This document shows positions 8,313 through 17,453 of a stretch of 64,000 nt of DNA, piece by piece; within the stretch, counting starts at the first letter, position 1, and the number at the start of each line of letters is the position of its first letter. Position numbers and translations under genes: made by a program. A model generated the notes under the pieces. That model was not told the DNA's origin and ran no database searches. It saw only the letters and a list, made by a program, of their open reading frames with translations. Source of the stretch: Parabacteroides acidifaciens (GTDB lineage: Bacteria; Bacteroidota; Bacteroidia; Bacteroidales; Tannerellaceae); contig NZ_QREV01000007.1 in NCBI RefSeq assembly GCF_003363715.1, forward strand, positions 80,055-144,054. Direction: 5' to 3'.

Positions 8313-11129
8313 TTACGGTTCCATGACCACCTCGATCCGGTTGCCCTGTCCGATCAACTTCTTGGCAAATGCCTGAATCTTGGCGGGTGTGATGCCTTGC
8401 AGTGTTTCGACATATTGCGTTTCGCCGTTGAATCCGCGGAAATAATAATTGTCCAGAGTCGTCAGCCAGTAGACGTTTTCCTGCAGGTTCTCGGCATGCC
8501 GTTTCAGGATATTGTCCTGGCTCTTCCTGAAATCTTCTTCACGCGGACCGGACTCGGTGATGTTTGTCAGTTCGGTGCGGACGATCTCGTTCATCCTTTC
8601 CCGTTTGGCCGGGTCCGTATCGAAATAGGCCTGCAGGAAGGTTTGTCCTTCCGGGAAGGAAGAGATCTGTGCGGAAGTCTGTACGCCGTAGGTGCCGCCT
8701 TCGTCTTCGCGTACCTTTTCCATATACACGAGATCGAGGATTTGTTTCAGCATGGTAGCCGTCTGGATGTTTTCCAGGTTGTAATCCATCTGTCCGGACC
8801 AGAAGTTGACAACCGATGCTTTCGGTGTCTCTAACTGACGTTTGAAGATATTCGTATACTCGCCTTTGCGGATGGCCGGGACTTCGGCGGGATTGCCTTT
8901 CTCGACGCGTCCTTTGGCGGGCAGTGTTGCCAGGTATTGTTCGATGTAGGGACGGATGCTGTCCATGTCGATGTTGCCGACAAACGTAAAGACGAAGTCG
9001 GAAGCGTCTGCAAACCGTTCCTTATACATCTCCATAATGCGCGGGTAACTGATGTTGCGGAAGTCGTCAGCCGTGATGCGGGCTGCACGCGGATTATTCT
9101 TGTAAATGGCCTCTGTCAGCGTGTCGCTGAATGCGACCATCGGGTTCAATTGCAGGTTTTTCAACTGTGCGATCATACGGCCTTCGAAAGAGGTGTAGGC
9201 CTCTTCGTCCATGCGCGGCGCCGTGAAGTTGAGGTAAACCAGTTCGAACAGCGTCTTCAGGTCGGACGGGGCGGCATAGCCGTTTACGTTTTCCGTATTC
9301 AGGCCGATGGAAGGAGAGCAAGAGACTTTCTTTCCCGCCAGGACCTTGTTCAGGTCGGTTGCCGAGAAGTTGCCGACTCCGCCGAGCGTGATCACGTCGT
9401 TGAATACCTTCAGGTTATCGATGTCCTTTGCCCCGAACAAGGTGCTGCCGCCGGGGCTGGTTGCCGTCATCAGGATTTCGTCTTTCTTGAACTCCGTATG
9501 TTTCAGTACGACTTTGATGCCGTTGCCGAGTGTAAGGACAGTTGCGCCGAACAGCGGGTCTGTTTTCGTCTCCTTGATCTGTCCGGGTGCGGGCAGCCCA
9601 GGAATTAGCGGTTCGTTGGAAACCGTCTCTTCGTAAGGTTCGACTGGTAGCTGTTGTGCCTGCATGAAGTCTTCGAGCAGCTGTGCTTCGGTCGGGTATT
9701 TCATGCCTTCCTTGTCCGGACCGGTCAGGCCGATTACAATATTTTTGTCACCGATCAGATCCTTTACGTACTGGTTGACCTGTTCAACCGGTATTTGCGG
9801 AGCGATTCCGCTGATCAGCTGGTACTCCGTTTCAATGCCCGGAATATAACCTCCGTCGGTAAAATGGTGGACATATTCGTTGGTGAAGGAACGGTTCTTC
9901 TGTTTGTCGCGGTCGTTGAACAGCGATTCGTATTGTTTCAGTACATTGATGCGGGCGCGGTCGTATTCGGAGGCCGTGAAGCCATAACGTTTCACCCGTT
10001 CCGTCTCCGTCACGAGTGCGTCGAGCGCTCTTTTCAGGCCGCCTTCTTCTACTAAGGCGGCAACCGTGAAGGCGCCTTTTGTCTTGGCGATCATAAAGTC
10101 GCCGTCCGAAGCCTGTGCAGCGACAAAAGGAGGATTCGCCTTTTGCATCATCTCGGCAAAGCGTTCGTTTATCATTGTTTCGATCACATTTTCCATGTAA
10201 TCTTTCATCAGTCCGGCGGCTGTCGCATACAATTCGCGCGGCATCTTGTCATGCTTGTAGAAAATGGAGAGGATGATATTGGAAGCCTCCTTATCTTTAG
10301 CGATGGAGACAAGCGGTTTGTCGTTGTCCGCCACCTCTGTGTATTCGCGCTTGGCGGGGTTGACCGGAGCGGGGATATCAGCGAAGATGCGTTTTACGGC
10401 GGCCTCTACCTGGTCAACGTCTATATCGCCCACAATGATGATTCCCTGTAAGTCCGGACGGTACCATTTCTTATAGTAAGCCCGGAGCTCGTCCGGTTTG
10501 AAGTTATTGATGACGTCGATTGTCCCGATCGGCATCCGGTGTGCGTATTTATTGTCGGGGAACATCTTCGGAAGCTGCTGTTCCCAGATACGCGCCTGTG
10601 CGTCCTGTCGCGTGCGCCATTCCTCCCGGATCACGCCGCGTTCTTTCTCTATGGCCGTGTCTGCAAGCGTGATGAAGCCCGACCAGTCGTGCAGGATCAG
10701 GAGGCAGGAGTCGACGACGCTCTCACGTGTGACCGGAGCGTTCATGATCATATAGACTGTTTCGTCGAAGCTCGTGTAAGCGTTGAAGTTCTCGCCTCCG
10801 CGCATCCCGACGCTCTCGGTGAACTCGTCCATGCCATGGCCGGGAAAATTCAGGGTCCCGTCGAACGCCATATGCTCGAGGAAGTGTGCCAGTCCGCGCT
10901 GGTTTTCATCTTCGAGGATGGAGCCTACGTTCTGGGCTATAAAGAAATCCGCGCGGTCTTTCGGCTGCGCATTGTGGCGGATATAATAGGTTAGTCCGTT
11001 ATCTAACTTCCCGTATCTGACTTTCGGGTCTACGGGTAACGGCTGGAGCTGCGGTTGCTGGGCTGCCAGTTGGAAGGCGGCGAGTATCCAAAGGAGACAT
11101 CCGATGGAGAGAATCTGTCTGATCTTCAT
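8313..11129 (-). CDS. Secreted M16 family zinc metalloprotease (insulinase/pitrilysin type)
   Basis: 938 residues from ATG 11129. An in-frame ATG at 11162 would add 11 residues ahead of a clean signal peptide (MKIRQILSIGCLLWILAAF), so I choose 11129. The zinc-binding inverse motif HFLEH is at residues 82-86 with the distal Glu expected about 75 residues on, followed by the M16 segment GENFNAYTSFDETVY. A second, inactive M16 half (GGVGNFSATDLNKVLAGKK ... GNIDMDSIRPYIEQYL) completes the clamshell of a full-length two-domain protease. Known members degrade peptides in the periplasm. Transcribed alone and divergently from the Gfo/Idh/MocA gene. Confidence 0.92.
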   Translation of the reverse strand: MKIRQILSIGCLLWILAAFQLAAQQPQLQPLPVDPKVRYGKLDNGLTYYIRHNAQPKDRADFFIAQNVGSILEDENQRGLAHFLEHMAFDGTLNFPGHGMDEFTESVGMRGGENFNAYTSFDETVYMIMNAPVTRESVVDSCLLILHDWSGFITLADTAIEKERGVIREEWRTRQDAQARIWEQQLPKMFPDNKYAHRMPIGTIDVINNFKPDELRAYYKKWYRPDLQGIIIVGDIDVDQVEAAVKRIFADIPAPVNPAKREYTEVADNDKPLVSIAKDKEASNIILSIFYKHDKMPRELYATAAGLMKDYMENVIETMINERFAEMMQKANPPFVAAQASDGDFMIAKTKGAFTVAALVEEGGLKRALDALVTETERVKRYGFTASEYDRARINVLKQYESLFNDRDKQKNRSFTNEYVHHFTDGGYIPGIETEYQLISGIAPQIPVEQVNQYVKDLIGDKNIVIGLTGPDKEGMKYPTEAQLLEDFMQAQQLPVEPYEETVSNEPLIPGLPAPGQIKETKTDPLFGATVLTLGNGIKVVLKHTEFKKDEILMTATSPGGSTLFGAKDIDNLKVFNDVITLGGVGNFSATDLNKVLAGKKVSCSPSIGLNTENVNGYAAPSDLKTLFELVYLNFTAPRMDEEAYTSFEGRMIAQLKNLQLNPMVAFSDTLTEAIYKNNPRAARITADDFRNISYPRIMEMYKERFADASDFVFTFVGNIDMDSIRPYIEQYLATLPAKGRVEKGNPAEVPAIRKGEYTNIFKRQLETPKASVVNFWSGQMDYNLENIQTATMLKQILDLVYMEKVREDEGGTYGVQTSAQISSFPEGQTFLQAYFDTDPAKRERMNEIVRTELTNITESGPREEDFRKSQDNILKRHAENLQENVYWLTTLDNYYFRGFNGETQYVETLQGITPAKIQAFAKKLIGQGNRIEVVMEP

Positions 11130-11159
11130 ATCACTTATTTTCTTATTGTCAAGAGGCGA

Positions 11160-11167
11160 CAAATGTA
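11160..11167 (-). promoter_or_regulatory. -7 promoter element of the M16 protease gene
   Basis: TACATTTG on the minus strand, 31 bases upstream of ATG 11129, matches the Bacteroidetes TAnnTTTG box. No clear -33 TTTG was seen. Confidence 0.5.
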
Positions 11168-11261
11168 ACAGTTTTTTATTACAACAGACATAATACTGAA
11201 AACGTTTGCCTTTATTTAGGAAAAAACTGGGAAGAATGCTTTTCTGTAAGAAAAAAATATC

Positions 11262-11269
11262 TATTTTTG
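11262..11269 (+). promoter_or_regulatory. -7 promoter element of the Gfo/Idh/MocA gene
   Basis: TATTTTTG matches TAnnTTTG and lies 58 bases upstream of ATG 11327. The intergenic region between this and the divergent protease gene is AT-rich. Confidence 0.5.
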
Positions 11270-11326
11270 TGAGGTTGTTGTTTTAATGTGCACGCAAACA
11301 TTAATAATTTATCTAATATATTTACC

Positions 11327-12763
11327 ATGAAATCAGATGACATTTCACGCCGCTCGTTTCTGAAACGGGCATTTGCTCTTTCTGCTGCTACAGCAATTCC
11401 TTCTTTCTGGATTCCGTCGAAAGCCAATGGAATGCCGGGTGTTCCTTTCGTTAGCGCTAACGAAAAAGTAAGAATCGCTTTTATCGGTATCGGTAATCGT
11501 GGAGGCGAGATCGCACAAGAACTGTATAAAACCGGTCTTTGCGAAGTCGTAGCCCTTTGCGATGTGGATATGGGTGCACCTCATACCCAGAAACTTATTT
11601 CCATGTTCCCGAAGGTTCCGCGCTTCCAGGATTTCCGCCAGATGTTCGACAAGATGGCTGATAAGATCGACGCTGTGACAGTCGGTGTGCCTGACCACGC
11701 CCATTTCCCGATCACAATCGAGGCAATGGCTCATGGAAAACACGTATATGTAGAAAAACCGATGGCCCGCACCTTCCAGGAAATCGAACTGATGATGAAG
11801 GCCGAAAAGAAATTCGGTGTCGTTACGCAGATGGGTAACCAGGGACACTCCGAAGCTAACTACTTCCAGTTTAAAGCATGGAAAGAAGCCGGCCTGATCA
11901 AAGACGTAACGGCTATCACGGCTCACATGAACTCTCCGCGCCGCTGGCATAACTGGAACCCGAACATCAAGCATATGCCGATGGGCGAACCGGTTCCCGA
12001 AACATTGGATTGGAATACTTGGTTAGGTGTTCGTCCGTTCCACGAATATAACCACGATTATCATTTGGGACAGTGGCGTTGCTGGTATGACTTCGGTATG
12101 GGTGCGCTGGGTGACTGGGGAGCTCACATCCTCGATACGGCCCATCAATTCCTGGATCTCGGCTTGCCGACGGAAATCAACCCGCTGTATCTGAAAGATC
12201 ACAATCCGTTCTTCTATCCGATGTCTTCCCGTATCCTCTTCCGTTTCCCGGAAAGAAAAGATATGCCGAGCGTAGATGTTACCTGGTATGACGGTTTGGA
12301 CAATATTCCTCCTGTTCCTGAAAACTATGGTTCTTCGGATGTAGACCCGAATATCCCGACTGTTGCCGGTGGTAAACTGCAGCTGACTAAACTGAACCCG
12401 GGTAAGGAAATCTATACAAAGACATTAACATTCAAGGGTGGTTCTCACGGTAGCACATTGTCTGTAATTCCTGATAAGGTAGCTAAGGATATGAATCCGA
12501 CATTGCCTGAATATCAGAAGAGTCCGTCCAATCACTACGCAAACTTCCTGTTGGCTTGCCAGGGTAAGGAACAGACCCGTTCTCCGTTCCATATCGCCGG
12601 TCCGTTGAGCCAGGTATTCTGCTTGGGTGTATTGGCACAGCGCATGAACCGTAAGATCGTATTCGACCGCGACCTGAAACAGATCGTGAACGATCCCGTC
12701 ATGAACCAGATGCTGGTTGGCGATATGCCGCGCCAGGGTTGGGAAGAATACTATAATATCTAA
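11327..12763 (+). CDS. Tat-exported Gfo/Idh/MocA family oxidoreductase
   Basis: 478 residues from ATG 11327, chosen because it places the twin-arginine signal (SRRSFLKR) at the N-terminus. The Rossmann segment is IAFIGIGNRGGEIAQELY, and the family Lys motif EKPMA is in HGKHVYVEKPMARTF. It continues with TQMGNQGHSEANY and a C-terminal beta-sheet domain (GMGALGDWGAHILDTAHQFL). This is the exported Gfo/Idh/MocA group common in Bacteroidetes; some relatives are GH109 alpha-N-acetylgalactosaminidases that use NAD as a catalytic cofactor. Whether this one is a dehydrogenase or a glycosidase is open. A hairpin terminator follows. Confidence 0.85.
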   Translation: MKSDDISRRSFLKRAFALSAATAIPSFWIPSKANGMPGVPFVSANEKVRIAFIGIGNRGGEIAQELYKTGLCEVVALCDVDMGAPHTQKLISMFPKVPRFQDFRQMFDKMADKIDAVTVGVPDHAHFPITIEAMAHGKHVYVEKPMARTFQEIELMMKAEKKFGVVTQMGNQGHSEANYFQFKAWKEAGLIKDVTAITAHMNSPRRWHNWNPNIKHMPMGEPVPETLDWNTWLGVRPFHEYNHDYHLGQWRCWYDFGMGALGDWGAHILDTAHQFLDLGLPTEINPLYLKDHNPFFYPMSSRILFRFPERKDMPSVDVTWYDGLDNIPPVPENYGSSDVDPNIPTVAGGKLQLTKLNPGKEIYTKTLTFKGGSHGSTLSVIPDKVAKDMNPTLPEYQKSPSNHYANFLLACQGKEQTRSPFHIAGPLSQVFCLGVLAQRMNRKIVFDRDLKQIVNDPVMNQMLVGDMPRQGWEEYYNI

Positions 12764-12810
12764 AAGATAGTTTCTAAGATCGTTATTATTAACGGTTGAT
12801 TATTTTTGAG

Positions 12811-12847
12811 AAGGCAAGCTTGTCGGGTAAGCTTGCCTTTCTTTTTT
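12811..12847 (+). terminator. Rho-independent terminator after Gfo/Idh/MocA gene
   Basis: An 11-bp perfect stem aaggcaagctt (12811-12821) with aagcttgcctt (12829-12839), 7-base loop, followed by a T-rich run to 12847. Confidence 0.88.
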
Positions 12848-12865
12848 GTACAGAGATGAAATAAT

Positions 12866-12899
12866 TGTCAATTGTCAACTGTCAATTGTCAATTGTCAT
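12866..12899. repeat. caattgt-type short tandem repeat
   Basis: A run of five overlapping copies of (c)aa(t/c)tgtc, each 7-10 bases, ends just before the -7 box at 12901. The same motif recurs at 42031-42062 and 42142-42175. Here it lies where the -33 region of the DUF4271 operon promoter would be. Confidence 0.7.
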
Positions 12900-12900
12900 C

Positions 12901-12908
12901 TATCTTTG
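12901..12908 (+). promoter_or_regulatory. -7 promoter element of the DUF4271-hemD-rnpA operon
   Basis: TATCTTTG matches TAnnTTTG, 23 bases before ATG 12932. The upstream -33 region is made of the caattgtc repeat. Confidence 0.65.
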
Positions 12909-12931
12909 CACCCGTAATACGCATAGGGAAC

Positions 12932-13660
12932 ATGAGTATATTTGAAGGATACGTGGGCATTCGGTTATGGGACGGGCAGTTGGTGGACGATGTGATCTTC
13001 TCGCTGCTCCTATTCCTGTTTATTGTTTTTGCCTTTGTGTTCCGGCTGAATTTCCAACTGTTTGTGAAGATGTTGAAAGACGCTTTCCTGGTGAAGGAAA
13101 GACAGAACCTGTTTGATGGCGTAGCCGGGAAAAGCGATTTCTTTTTCCGCAACTTTATGACGTTCCAGGTTTTATTTCTTTGCAGCATTGCCCTGATTGC
13201 CATCGGACGGATATACGGGATTGTCAGTTATGTGGAATGGAGGGAAGTCTTGTGGACATTCTGCACGATCTTTTGCGTGCTGTTCCTGTTCTATCAGTTT
13301 AAGCAAAGTTGTTACTTTTTGTTGGGCAGCGTGTTTGCCGATCCGAATAAATACCGGCTATGGAAAACAAGTTATAATGCCATAATGGGGATTTGGGGCG
13401 TCTCTCTGTACGTCCCGGTGCTGTGGTTAGTGTTTGTCGGGACTCACGTGACAATACCTGTAGTTATGTTTTGTATTCTTTATATTTTGTGTCGTTTTGT
13501 AATAATTTATAAGACAATACGGATATTTCACAAGAAAAGCACTGGTTTATTATATATTAGTTTGTACCTTTGCACCCAAGAAATTTTACCTCTGGTATTT
13601 TTGTACGAAGGTATGGTTTATTTGTATAACTTTATCGAGACAAGTACTCTATGGCATTGA
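12932..13660 (+). CDS. DUF4271 family integral membrane protein
   Basis: 242 residues from ATG 12932; the upstream in-frame start at 12872 lies in the repeat and promoter. It has five or six hydrophobic segments (for example FSLLLFLFIVFAFVF, VLFLCSIALIAIG, VSLYVPVLWLVFVG) and a C-terminal LPLVFLYEGMVYLYNFI. The position immediately upstream of hemD, with a 10-base overlap, is the usual Bacteroidales arrangement for DUF4271. Molecular function is not established. The conserved linkage suggests a link to heme synthesis or envelope assembly, but that is inference. Confidence 0.8.
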   Translation: MSIFEGYVGIRLWDGQLVDDVIFSLLLFLFIVFAFVFRLNFQLFVKMLKDAFLVKERQNLFDGVAGKSDFFFRNFMTFQVLFLCSIALIAIGRIYGIVSYVEWREVLWTFCTIFCVLFLFYQFKQSCYFLLGSVFADPNKYRLWKTSYNAIMGIWGVSLYVPVLWLVFVGTHVTIPVVMFCILYILCRFVIIYKTIRIFHKKSTGLLYISLYLCTQEILPLVFLYEGMVYLYNFIETSTLWH

Positions 13661-14424
13661 ACATCAAAAAGTTGCTGGTATCACAACCGAAGCCTGCATC
13701 CGAGAAGTCCCCGTATTTCGACATCGCAGAGAAGTATGGAGTAGAGATCGACTTCCGTCCTTTCATCAAAGTAGAACCCCTTACGTCTAAGGAGTTCAGA
13801 CAGCAGAAAATTTCTATTCTGGATCATACGGCTGTTGTTTTTACGGCTCGTACGGCAATCGACCATTTCTTCCACTTGTGTGAAGAATTGCGCGTTACTA
13901 TTCCTGAAACGATGAAGTATTTCTGTATGACGGAAGCTATCGCAGTATATTTGCAGAAGTATATTGTGTATAGAAAGCGTAAGATCTTTTTTGGACAGAG
14001 CGGCAAGCTGGATGATCTGGTTACTGTTATCGGCAAGCATGCAAAAGAAAAGTATCTTGTGCCCGTTTCAGACGTGCATAAAGATGATTTGTTGACTATG
14101 TTGGAAGCAAAGAAGATTAACTACACGAAAGCTGTTATGTACCGCACCGTAAGCAATGACTTCTCGAAAGATGAGAAGTTTGACTATGATATGCTGGTAT
14201 TTTTCAGTCCTTCCGGAATATCCTCTTTGTTGAAAAACTTCCCGAACTTCAAGCAAGAAGATATAAAGATCGGATGTTTCGGCCCGACGACAGCCAAAGC
14301 GGTAAAAGACGCCGGTTTGCGTCTGGATGTGGAAGCACCGACTACCGAAGCTCCGTCGATGACGGCTGCCCTGGAATTGTATCTGAAAAAAGAGATGGGT
14401 AGTAACAAAAAGAATGGTAAATAG
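13651..14424 (+). CDS. hemD: Uroporphyrinogen-III synthase
   Basis: 257 residues, normal for the family. It converts hydroxymethylbilane to uroporphyrinogen III in the tetrapyrrole pathway. The sequence has the two-lobed HemD pattern: an N-terminal KLLVSQPKP, a mid-protein FTARTAIDHFF, and the C-terminal VFFSPSGISSLLKNF ... IGCFGPTTAKAVKDAGLRLDVEAPTTEAPSM segment. The synthase is weakly conserved in sequence, but this C-terminal motif is distinctive. It overlaps DUF4271 by 10 bases and rnpA by 11, so the three are translationally coupled. Confidence 0.9.
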   Translation: MALNIKKLLVSQPKPASEKSPYFDIAEKYGVEIDFRPFIKVEPLTSKEFRQQKISILDHTAVVFTARTAIDHFFHLCEELRVTIPETMKYFCMTEAIAVYLQKYIVYRKRKIFFGQSGKLDDLVTVIGKHAKEKYLVPVSDVHKDDLLTMLEAKKINYTKAVMYRTVSNDFSKDEKFDYDMLVFFSPSGISSLLKNFPNFKQEDIKIGCFGPTTAKAVKDAGLRLDVEAPTTEAPSMTAALELYLKKEMGSNKKNGK

Positions 14425-14800
14425 AAGGTACACCCTTTCAAAAGAAGAGCGCCTGTCGTGGAAACGTTACATTGACCTGTTGTTTGAAAAAGGGCAATCG
14501 TTTGTAGCGTTTCCACTGCGGGTCGTTTATTTACCGGTGGAAGAGGAGGCGTTGGCTCCCGTCTCCATCATGATAAGTGTCCCCAAAAAGAAATTCAGAC
14601 GCGCCGTCAAGCGAAACCTGATCAAGCGTCAGGTGCGCGAGGCCTACCGGGTGCGTAAATATGACCTGATCGATCCGCTGACAGAAAAAAACAAGCGTAT
14701 GCTGGTGGCATTCCTGTATCTGGATAAGGAGATTCATCCTTTTGCCGATATAGAGAAAGCGATGACGAAAGCATTGAATGTACTTCGCAACAAAGAATAA
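14414..14800 (+). CDS. rnpA: Ribonuclease P protein component
   Basis: 128 residues. It binds the RNase P RNA and helps process the 5' ends of tRNA precursors. The conserved basic RNA-binding helix is present ([24 protein letters not shown]; key residues KKKFxxAVxRNxxKRxxREAyR). The start is basic ([14 protein letters not shown]), as usual. It overlaps hemD by 11 bases and yidD by one base (taATG), so it is part of a tightly coupled operon. The dnaA-rpmH neighbourhood found in many other bacteria is absent. Confidence 0.95.
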   Translation: MVNRRYTLSKEERLSWKRYIDLLFEKGQSFVAFPLRVVYLPVEEEALAPVSIMISVPKKKFRRAVKRNLIKRQVREAYRVRKYDLIDPLTEKNKRMLVAFLYLDKEIHPFADIEKAMTKALNVLRNKE

Positions 14801-15021
14801 TGAAGCGTTTCTTTACCACCCTTCTGTTGTTGCCGGTCTATTTCTATAAATATTGTATCTCTCCCATGACGCCGGCATCGTGCAGGTACACACCTACTTG
14901 TTCCGAATATGCCGTGCAAGCTCTCAAGAAACATGGTCCCATAAAAGGTCTGTATCTGGCAGTCAAACGTATTCTTCGCTGTCATCCCTGGGGCGGTAGC
15001 GGCTATGATCCTGTTCCGTAG
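14800..15021 (+). CDS. yidD: Membrane protein insertion efficiency factor YidD
   Basis: 73 residues. It shows the hallmark YKYCISPM(T)[22 protein letters not shown] and [17 protein letters not shown], with three conserved Cys (two in CRYTPTCS, one in RCHP). An N-terminal hydrophobic or amphipathic segment ([12 protein letters not shown]) tethers it to the inner membrane, where the family assists YidC-dependent protein insertion. It directly follows rnpA with a one-base overlap, the classical rnpA-yidD linkage. Confidence 0.95.
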   Translation: MKRFFTTLLLLPVYFYKYCISPMTPASCRYTPTCSEYAVQALKKHGPIKGLYLAVKRILRCHPWGGSGYDPVP

Positions 15022-15024
15022 GCA

Positions 15025-15738
15025 ATGGTTTATTACGATATACATACTCACCGCCCATCGGTTCATCCGGAAGATGTCGCGATTGTCAACTGCCTCGTTC
15101 CCGCGCTCGACGCGGGATCGCATCCGGAAAAGGCCATATCGTCATTCGGAAAAGAGGATACAGCCGGTTGTTTGAGCGATCCCGCGTCAAGCACGGGAAA
15201 GGGGGAACTCCATTCCGTCGGCATTCATCCCTGGTATATATATAATGTAGAGGAACAGCTTGCCGGACTTGAACAGCAGGCCATGCTTCCGGGTGCCGTC
15301 GCAATCGGCGAGGCCGGTTTGGACAAGCTGGCGGAAGCGCCGTTGGAGCGTCAGCTGGAAGTCTTCAAAGCATCGGCAGCTTTGGCCGAAAGTCTCGGTG
15401 TCTTTTTAATCATCCACTGTGTCAAAGCCTGGGACGAGCTGATCGCCCTGAAGAAAGAGCTCAAGCCCCGTATGCCCTGGGTTATCCACGGTTTTCGCGG
15501 TAATGCCGCATTGGCCGGGCAACTGATCCGTCAAGGTTTTTACCTCTCCTTCGGCGAGCACTTCAATCCGGCAGCCGTGCGCATAGCCTGGCCGGACCGT
15601 TTATTTGCCGAAACCGACGACCGTGAAATCGATATCCGCACCGTCTACGATAACCTCTCAGCCTCCCTGAATCTTCCGTTGGAGCAGTTTGCCGCGCAAG
15701 TCTCCGACAACGTCCATTCCGTCCTGCATCTATCATAA
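15025..15738 (+). CDS. TatD family metal-dependent hydrolase carrying an in-frame palindromic repeat insertion
   Basis: 237 residues. TatD-type metal ligands are visible: DIHTH (residues 5-9), the GIHPW segment, IGEAGLD (Glu), IIHCVKAWDEL (His), VIHGFRG (His) and FAETDD (Asp). Known TatD enzymes are Mg-dependent DNases or amidohydrolases of the cytoplasm. Residues about 25-58 (LVPALDAG ... LSDPASSTGKG) have no counterpart between the first strand and the GIHPW motif in ordinary short Bacteroidales TatD proteins. They are encoded by two inverted copies of a palindromic repeat and the short sequence between them, which keeps the frame open. Follows yidD by 3 bases. Confidence 0.85.
   Translation: MVYYDIHTHRPSVHPEDVAIVNCLVPALDAGSHPEKAISSFGKEDTAGCLSDPASSTGKGELHSVGIHPWYIYNVEEQLAGLEQQAMLPGAVAIGEAGLDKLAEAPLERQLEVFKASAALAESLGVFLIIHCVKAWDELIALKKELKPRMPWVIHGFRGNAALAGQLIRQGFYLSFGEHFNPAAVRIAWPDRLFAETDDREIDIRTVYDNLSASLNLPLEQFAAQVSDNVHSVLHLS
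15097..15199. repeat. Inverted pair of cccgcg palindromic repeats inside the tatD-like gene
   Basis: gttcccgcgctcgacgcgggatcg (15097-15120) and cgatcccgcgtcaagcacgggaa (15177-15199) are inverted copies, each a small hairpin on its own. The first, reverse-complemented, differs by one inserted base from a free-standing copy at 26600-26623. The insertion length keeps the reading frame. Confidence 0.75.
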
Positions 15739-15796
15739 ATCCCTCTTATTCCCCTAATTTTCAATTTTCAATTCTCCATTTTCAATTATAAAGTCG

Positions 15797-15804
15797 TACC
15801 TTTG
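15797..15804 (+). promoter_or_regulatory. -7 promoter element of tyrS
   Basis: TACCTTTG, 32 bases before ATG 15837. The region just upstream (15755-15787) is a short ttttcaatt-type repeat instead of a recognisable -33 box. Confidence 0.6.
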
Positions 15805-15836
15805 CCGCCATTCAATTAATACTATAATCTAAAACG

Positions 15837-17129
15837 ATGAATTTTGTTGAAGAATTAACATGGAGGGGCATGATTGCTGATATGATGCCCGGAACAGAAG
15901 AACAGTTGCAAAAAGAGATGACTTCTGCTTATGTAGGTATCGACCCGACGGCTGATTCATTGCATATCGGTCACCTGGTGTCGGTTATGATGCTGAAACA
16001 TCTTCAGCGTGCGGGACACCGTCCGATTGCCCTGGTCGGCGGAGCTACCGGTATGATCGGCGACCCTTCAATGAAGTCGGCTGAACGTAACCTGCTCGAT
16101 GAAGCGACACTTCGTCATAACCAGGATAGCATTAAGAAGCAGTTGGCTAAGTTTCTGGATTTCGATTCGGACGCGCCTAATGCTGCTAAGTTGGTAAACA
16201 ACTACGACTGGATGAAGGATTATTCTTTCCTGAACTTTATCCGTGATATCGGTAAGCATATTACCGTTAACTATATGATGTCTAAGGAATCCGTAAAGAA
16301 ACGTCTGAGCCGCGAATCGTCTGTCGGTATGTCGTTCACGGAGTTCTCTTACCAGCTGTTGCAGGGATACGACTTTATGTACCTGTTCGAACACGAAGGT
16401 TGCCGCCTGCAGATGGGAGGAACCGACCAGTGGGGTAACATCACGACCGGTACGGAGTTGATCCGCCGTAAGTTAGGCGGTGAAGCGTTTGCCTTGACCT
16501 GCCCGTTGATTACGAAAGCCGACGGTGGCAAGTTCGGTAAGACCGAGTCCGGAAACGTATGGCTGGACCGTCGTTATACCTCTCCTTACAAATTCTATCA
16601 GTTCTGGCTGAACGTAAGCGATGCCGATGCTGCCAAATACATCAAAATATTTACCGATCTGCCTAAGGATGAAATCGAGGCCCTGATCAAAGAGCAGGAA
16701 GAAGCTCCGCATCTCCGTCCGTTGCAGAAACGTCTGGCAAAGGAAGTGACTGTCATGGTTCATTCCCAGGAAGATTACGATGCTGCGGTCGAGGCTTCCA
16801 ACATCCTGTTCGGAAACTCTACTTCGGAAGCTTTGAAACACCTGGACGAACAGACCTTGTTGGATGTGTTCAACGGTGTTCCCCAGTTTGAGGTTTCACG
16901 TGACGAACTGAGCGCCGGCGTGAAGGCTATCGACCTGTTTACTGAAAAAGCAGCCATTTTCCCTTCTAAAGGTGAAATGCGCAAGCTTGTTCAGAGCGGT
17001 GGCGTCAGTGTAAATAAGGAAAAGTTGGCAGACCAGGATATGGTGATCGACTGCTCTTCCCTGCTGGATGAGAAATATTTATTGGTTCAGAGAGGCAAGA
17101 AGAACTACTATTTGCTGATTGCAAAATAA
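15837..17129 (+). CDS. tyrS: Tyrosyl-tRNA synthetase
   Basis: 430 residues, normal for bacterial TyrRS. A class I synthetase that charges tRNA-Tyr in the cytoplasm. The HIGH motif is intact ([12 protein letters not shown]), and the tyrosine-binding region includes [12 protein letters not shown] and [11 protein letters not shown]. The KMSKS loop appears as KFGKTESGN, the usual TyrZ/TyrS variant. The C-terminus is an S4-like RNA-binding domain ([15 protein letters not shown]). It has its own promoter and is followed by the tRNA-Gln transcription unit. Confidence 0.97.
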   Translation: MNFVEELTWRGMIADMMPGTEEQLQKEMTSAYVGIDPTADSLHIGHLVSVMMLKHLQRAGHRPIALVGGATGMIGDPSMKSAERNLLDEATLRHNQDSIKKQLAKFLDFDSDAPNAAKLVNNYDWMKDYSFLNFIRDIGKHITVNYMMSKESVKKRLSRESSVGMSFTEFSYQLLQGYDFMYLFEHEGCRLQMGGTDQWGNITTGTELIRRKLGGEAFALTCPLITKADGGKFGKTESGNVWLDRRYTSPYKFYQFWLNVSDADAAKYIKIFTDLPKDEIEALIKEQEEAPHLRPLQKRLAKEVTVMVHSQEDYDAAVEASNILFGNSTSEALKHLDEQTLLDVFNGVPQFEVSRDELSAGVKAIDLFTEKAAIFPSKGEMRKLVQSGGVSVNKEKLADQDMVIDCSSLLDEKYLLVQRGKKNYYLLIAK

Positions 17130-17148
17130 GATTTTCGTACAAAAACGC

Positions 17149-17178
17149 TTGCAGGGTAAGATTTTATTCTTACCTTTG
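17149..17178 (+). promoter_or_regulatory. Promoter of the tRNA-Gln gene
   Basis: TTG at 17149-17151 and TACCTTTG at 17171-17178 with a 19-base gap match the Bacteroidetes consensus. The mature tRNA begins 26 bases downstream. Confidence 0.65.
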
Positions 17179-17203
17179 CATCGCTTTAAATAAAGCGCCG
17201 GAT

Positions 17204-17274
17204 TGTCTCATGGTGTAATGGTAGCACTACAGTTTTTGGTTCTGTCTGTCGAGGTTCGAATCCTCGTGAGACAA
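17204..17274 (+). tRNA. tRNA-Gln (anticodon TTG)
   Basis: The acceptor arms TGTCTCA (17204-17210) and TGAGACA (17267-17273) pair perfectly. The D-arm is TGGTGTAATGGTAGCA, and the anticodon loop TTTTGGT has TTG in the middle, decoding CAA. The T-arm CGAGGTTCGAATCCTCG is perfect, with the GTTCGAATC consensus. CCA is not encoded, as is common in this phylum. No other tRNA was seen in the window. Confidence 0.95.
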
Positions 17275-17285
17275 CACACAGAAAG

Positions 17286-17324
17286 AAAAAGGTTTGGAAC
17301 GGAAGTTTCGAACCTTTTTTCTTT
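17286..17324 (+). terminator. Rho-independent terminator after tRNA-Gln
   Basis: A 15-bp stem with two G-T pairs (17286-17300 with 17305-17319) around the tetraloop ggaa, followed by Ts and cttttc. Confidence 0.8.
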
Positions 17325-17453
17325 TCTGGCAACAGGAATGCCTTTCCTGTATCATTTCTGCATATTTAATTCCCAAATTTGTAAGTGACAGATGGATAGA
17401 TATCGATATATTTGTACGATTGATATCATGAACACTCAGTTAATCTTAATGTT

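Noticed and set aside
12866..12899. Phase-variable tract controlling the DUF4271 operon
   Set aside because: The motif units are of uneven length and there is no inverted pair or recombinase nearby, so I see no basis for inversion or slippage control beyond speculation.
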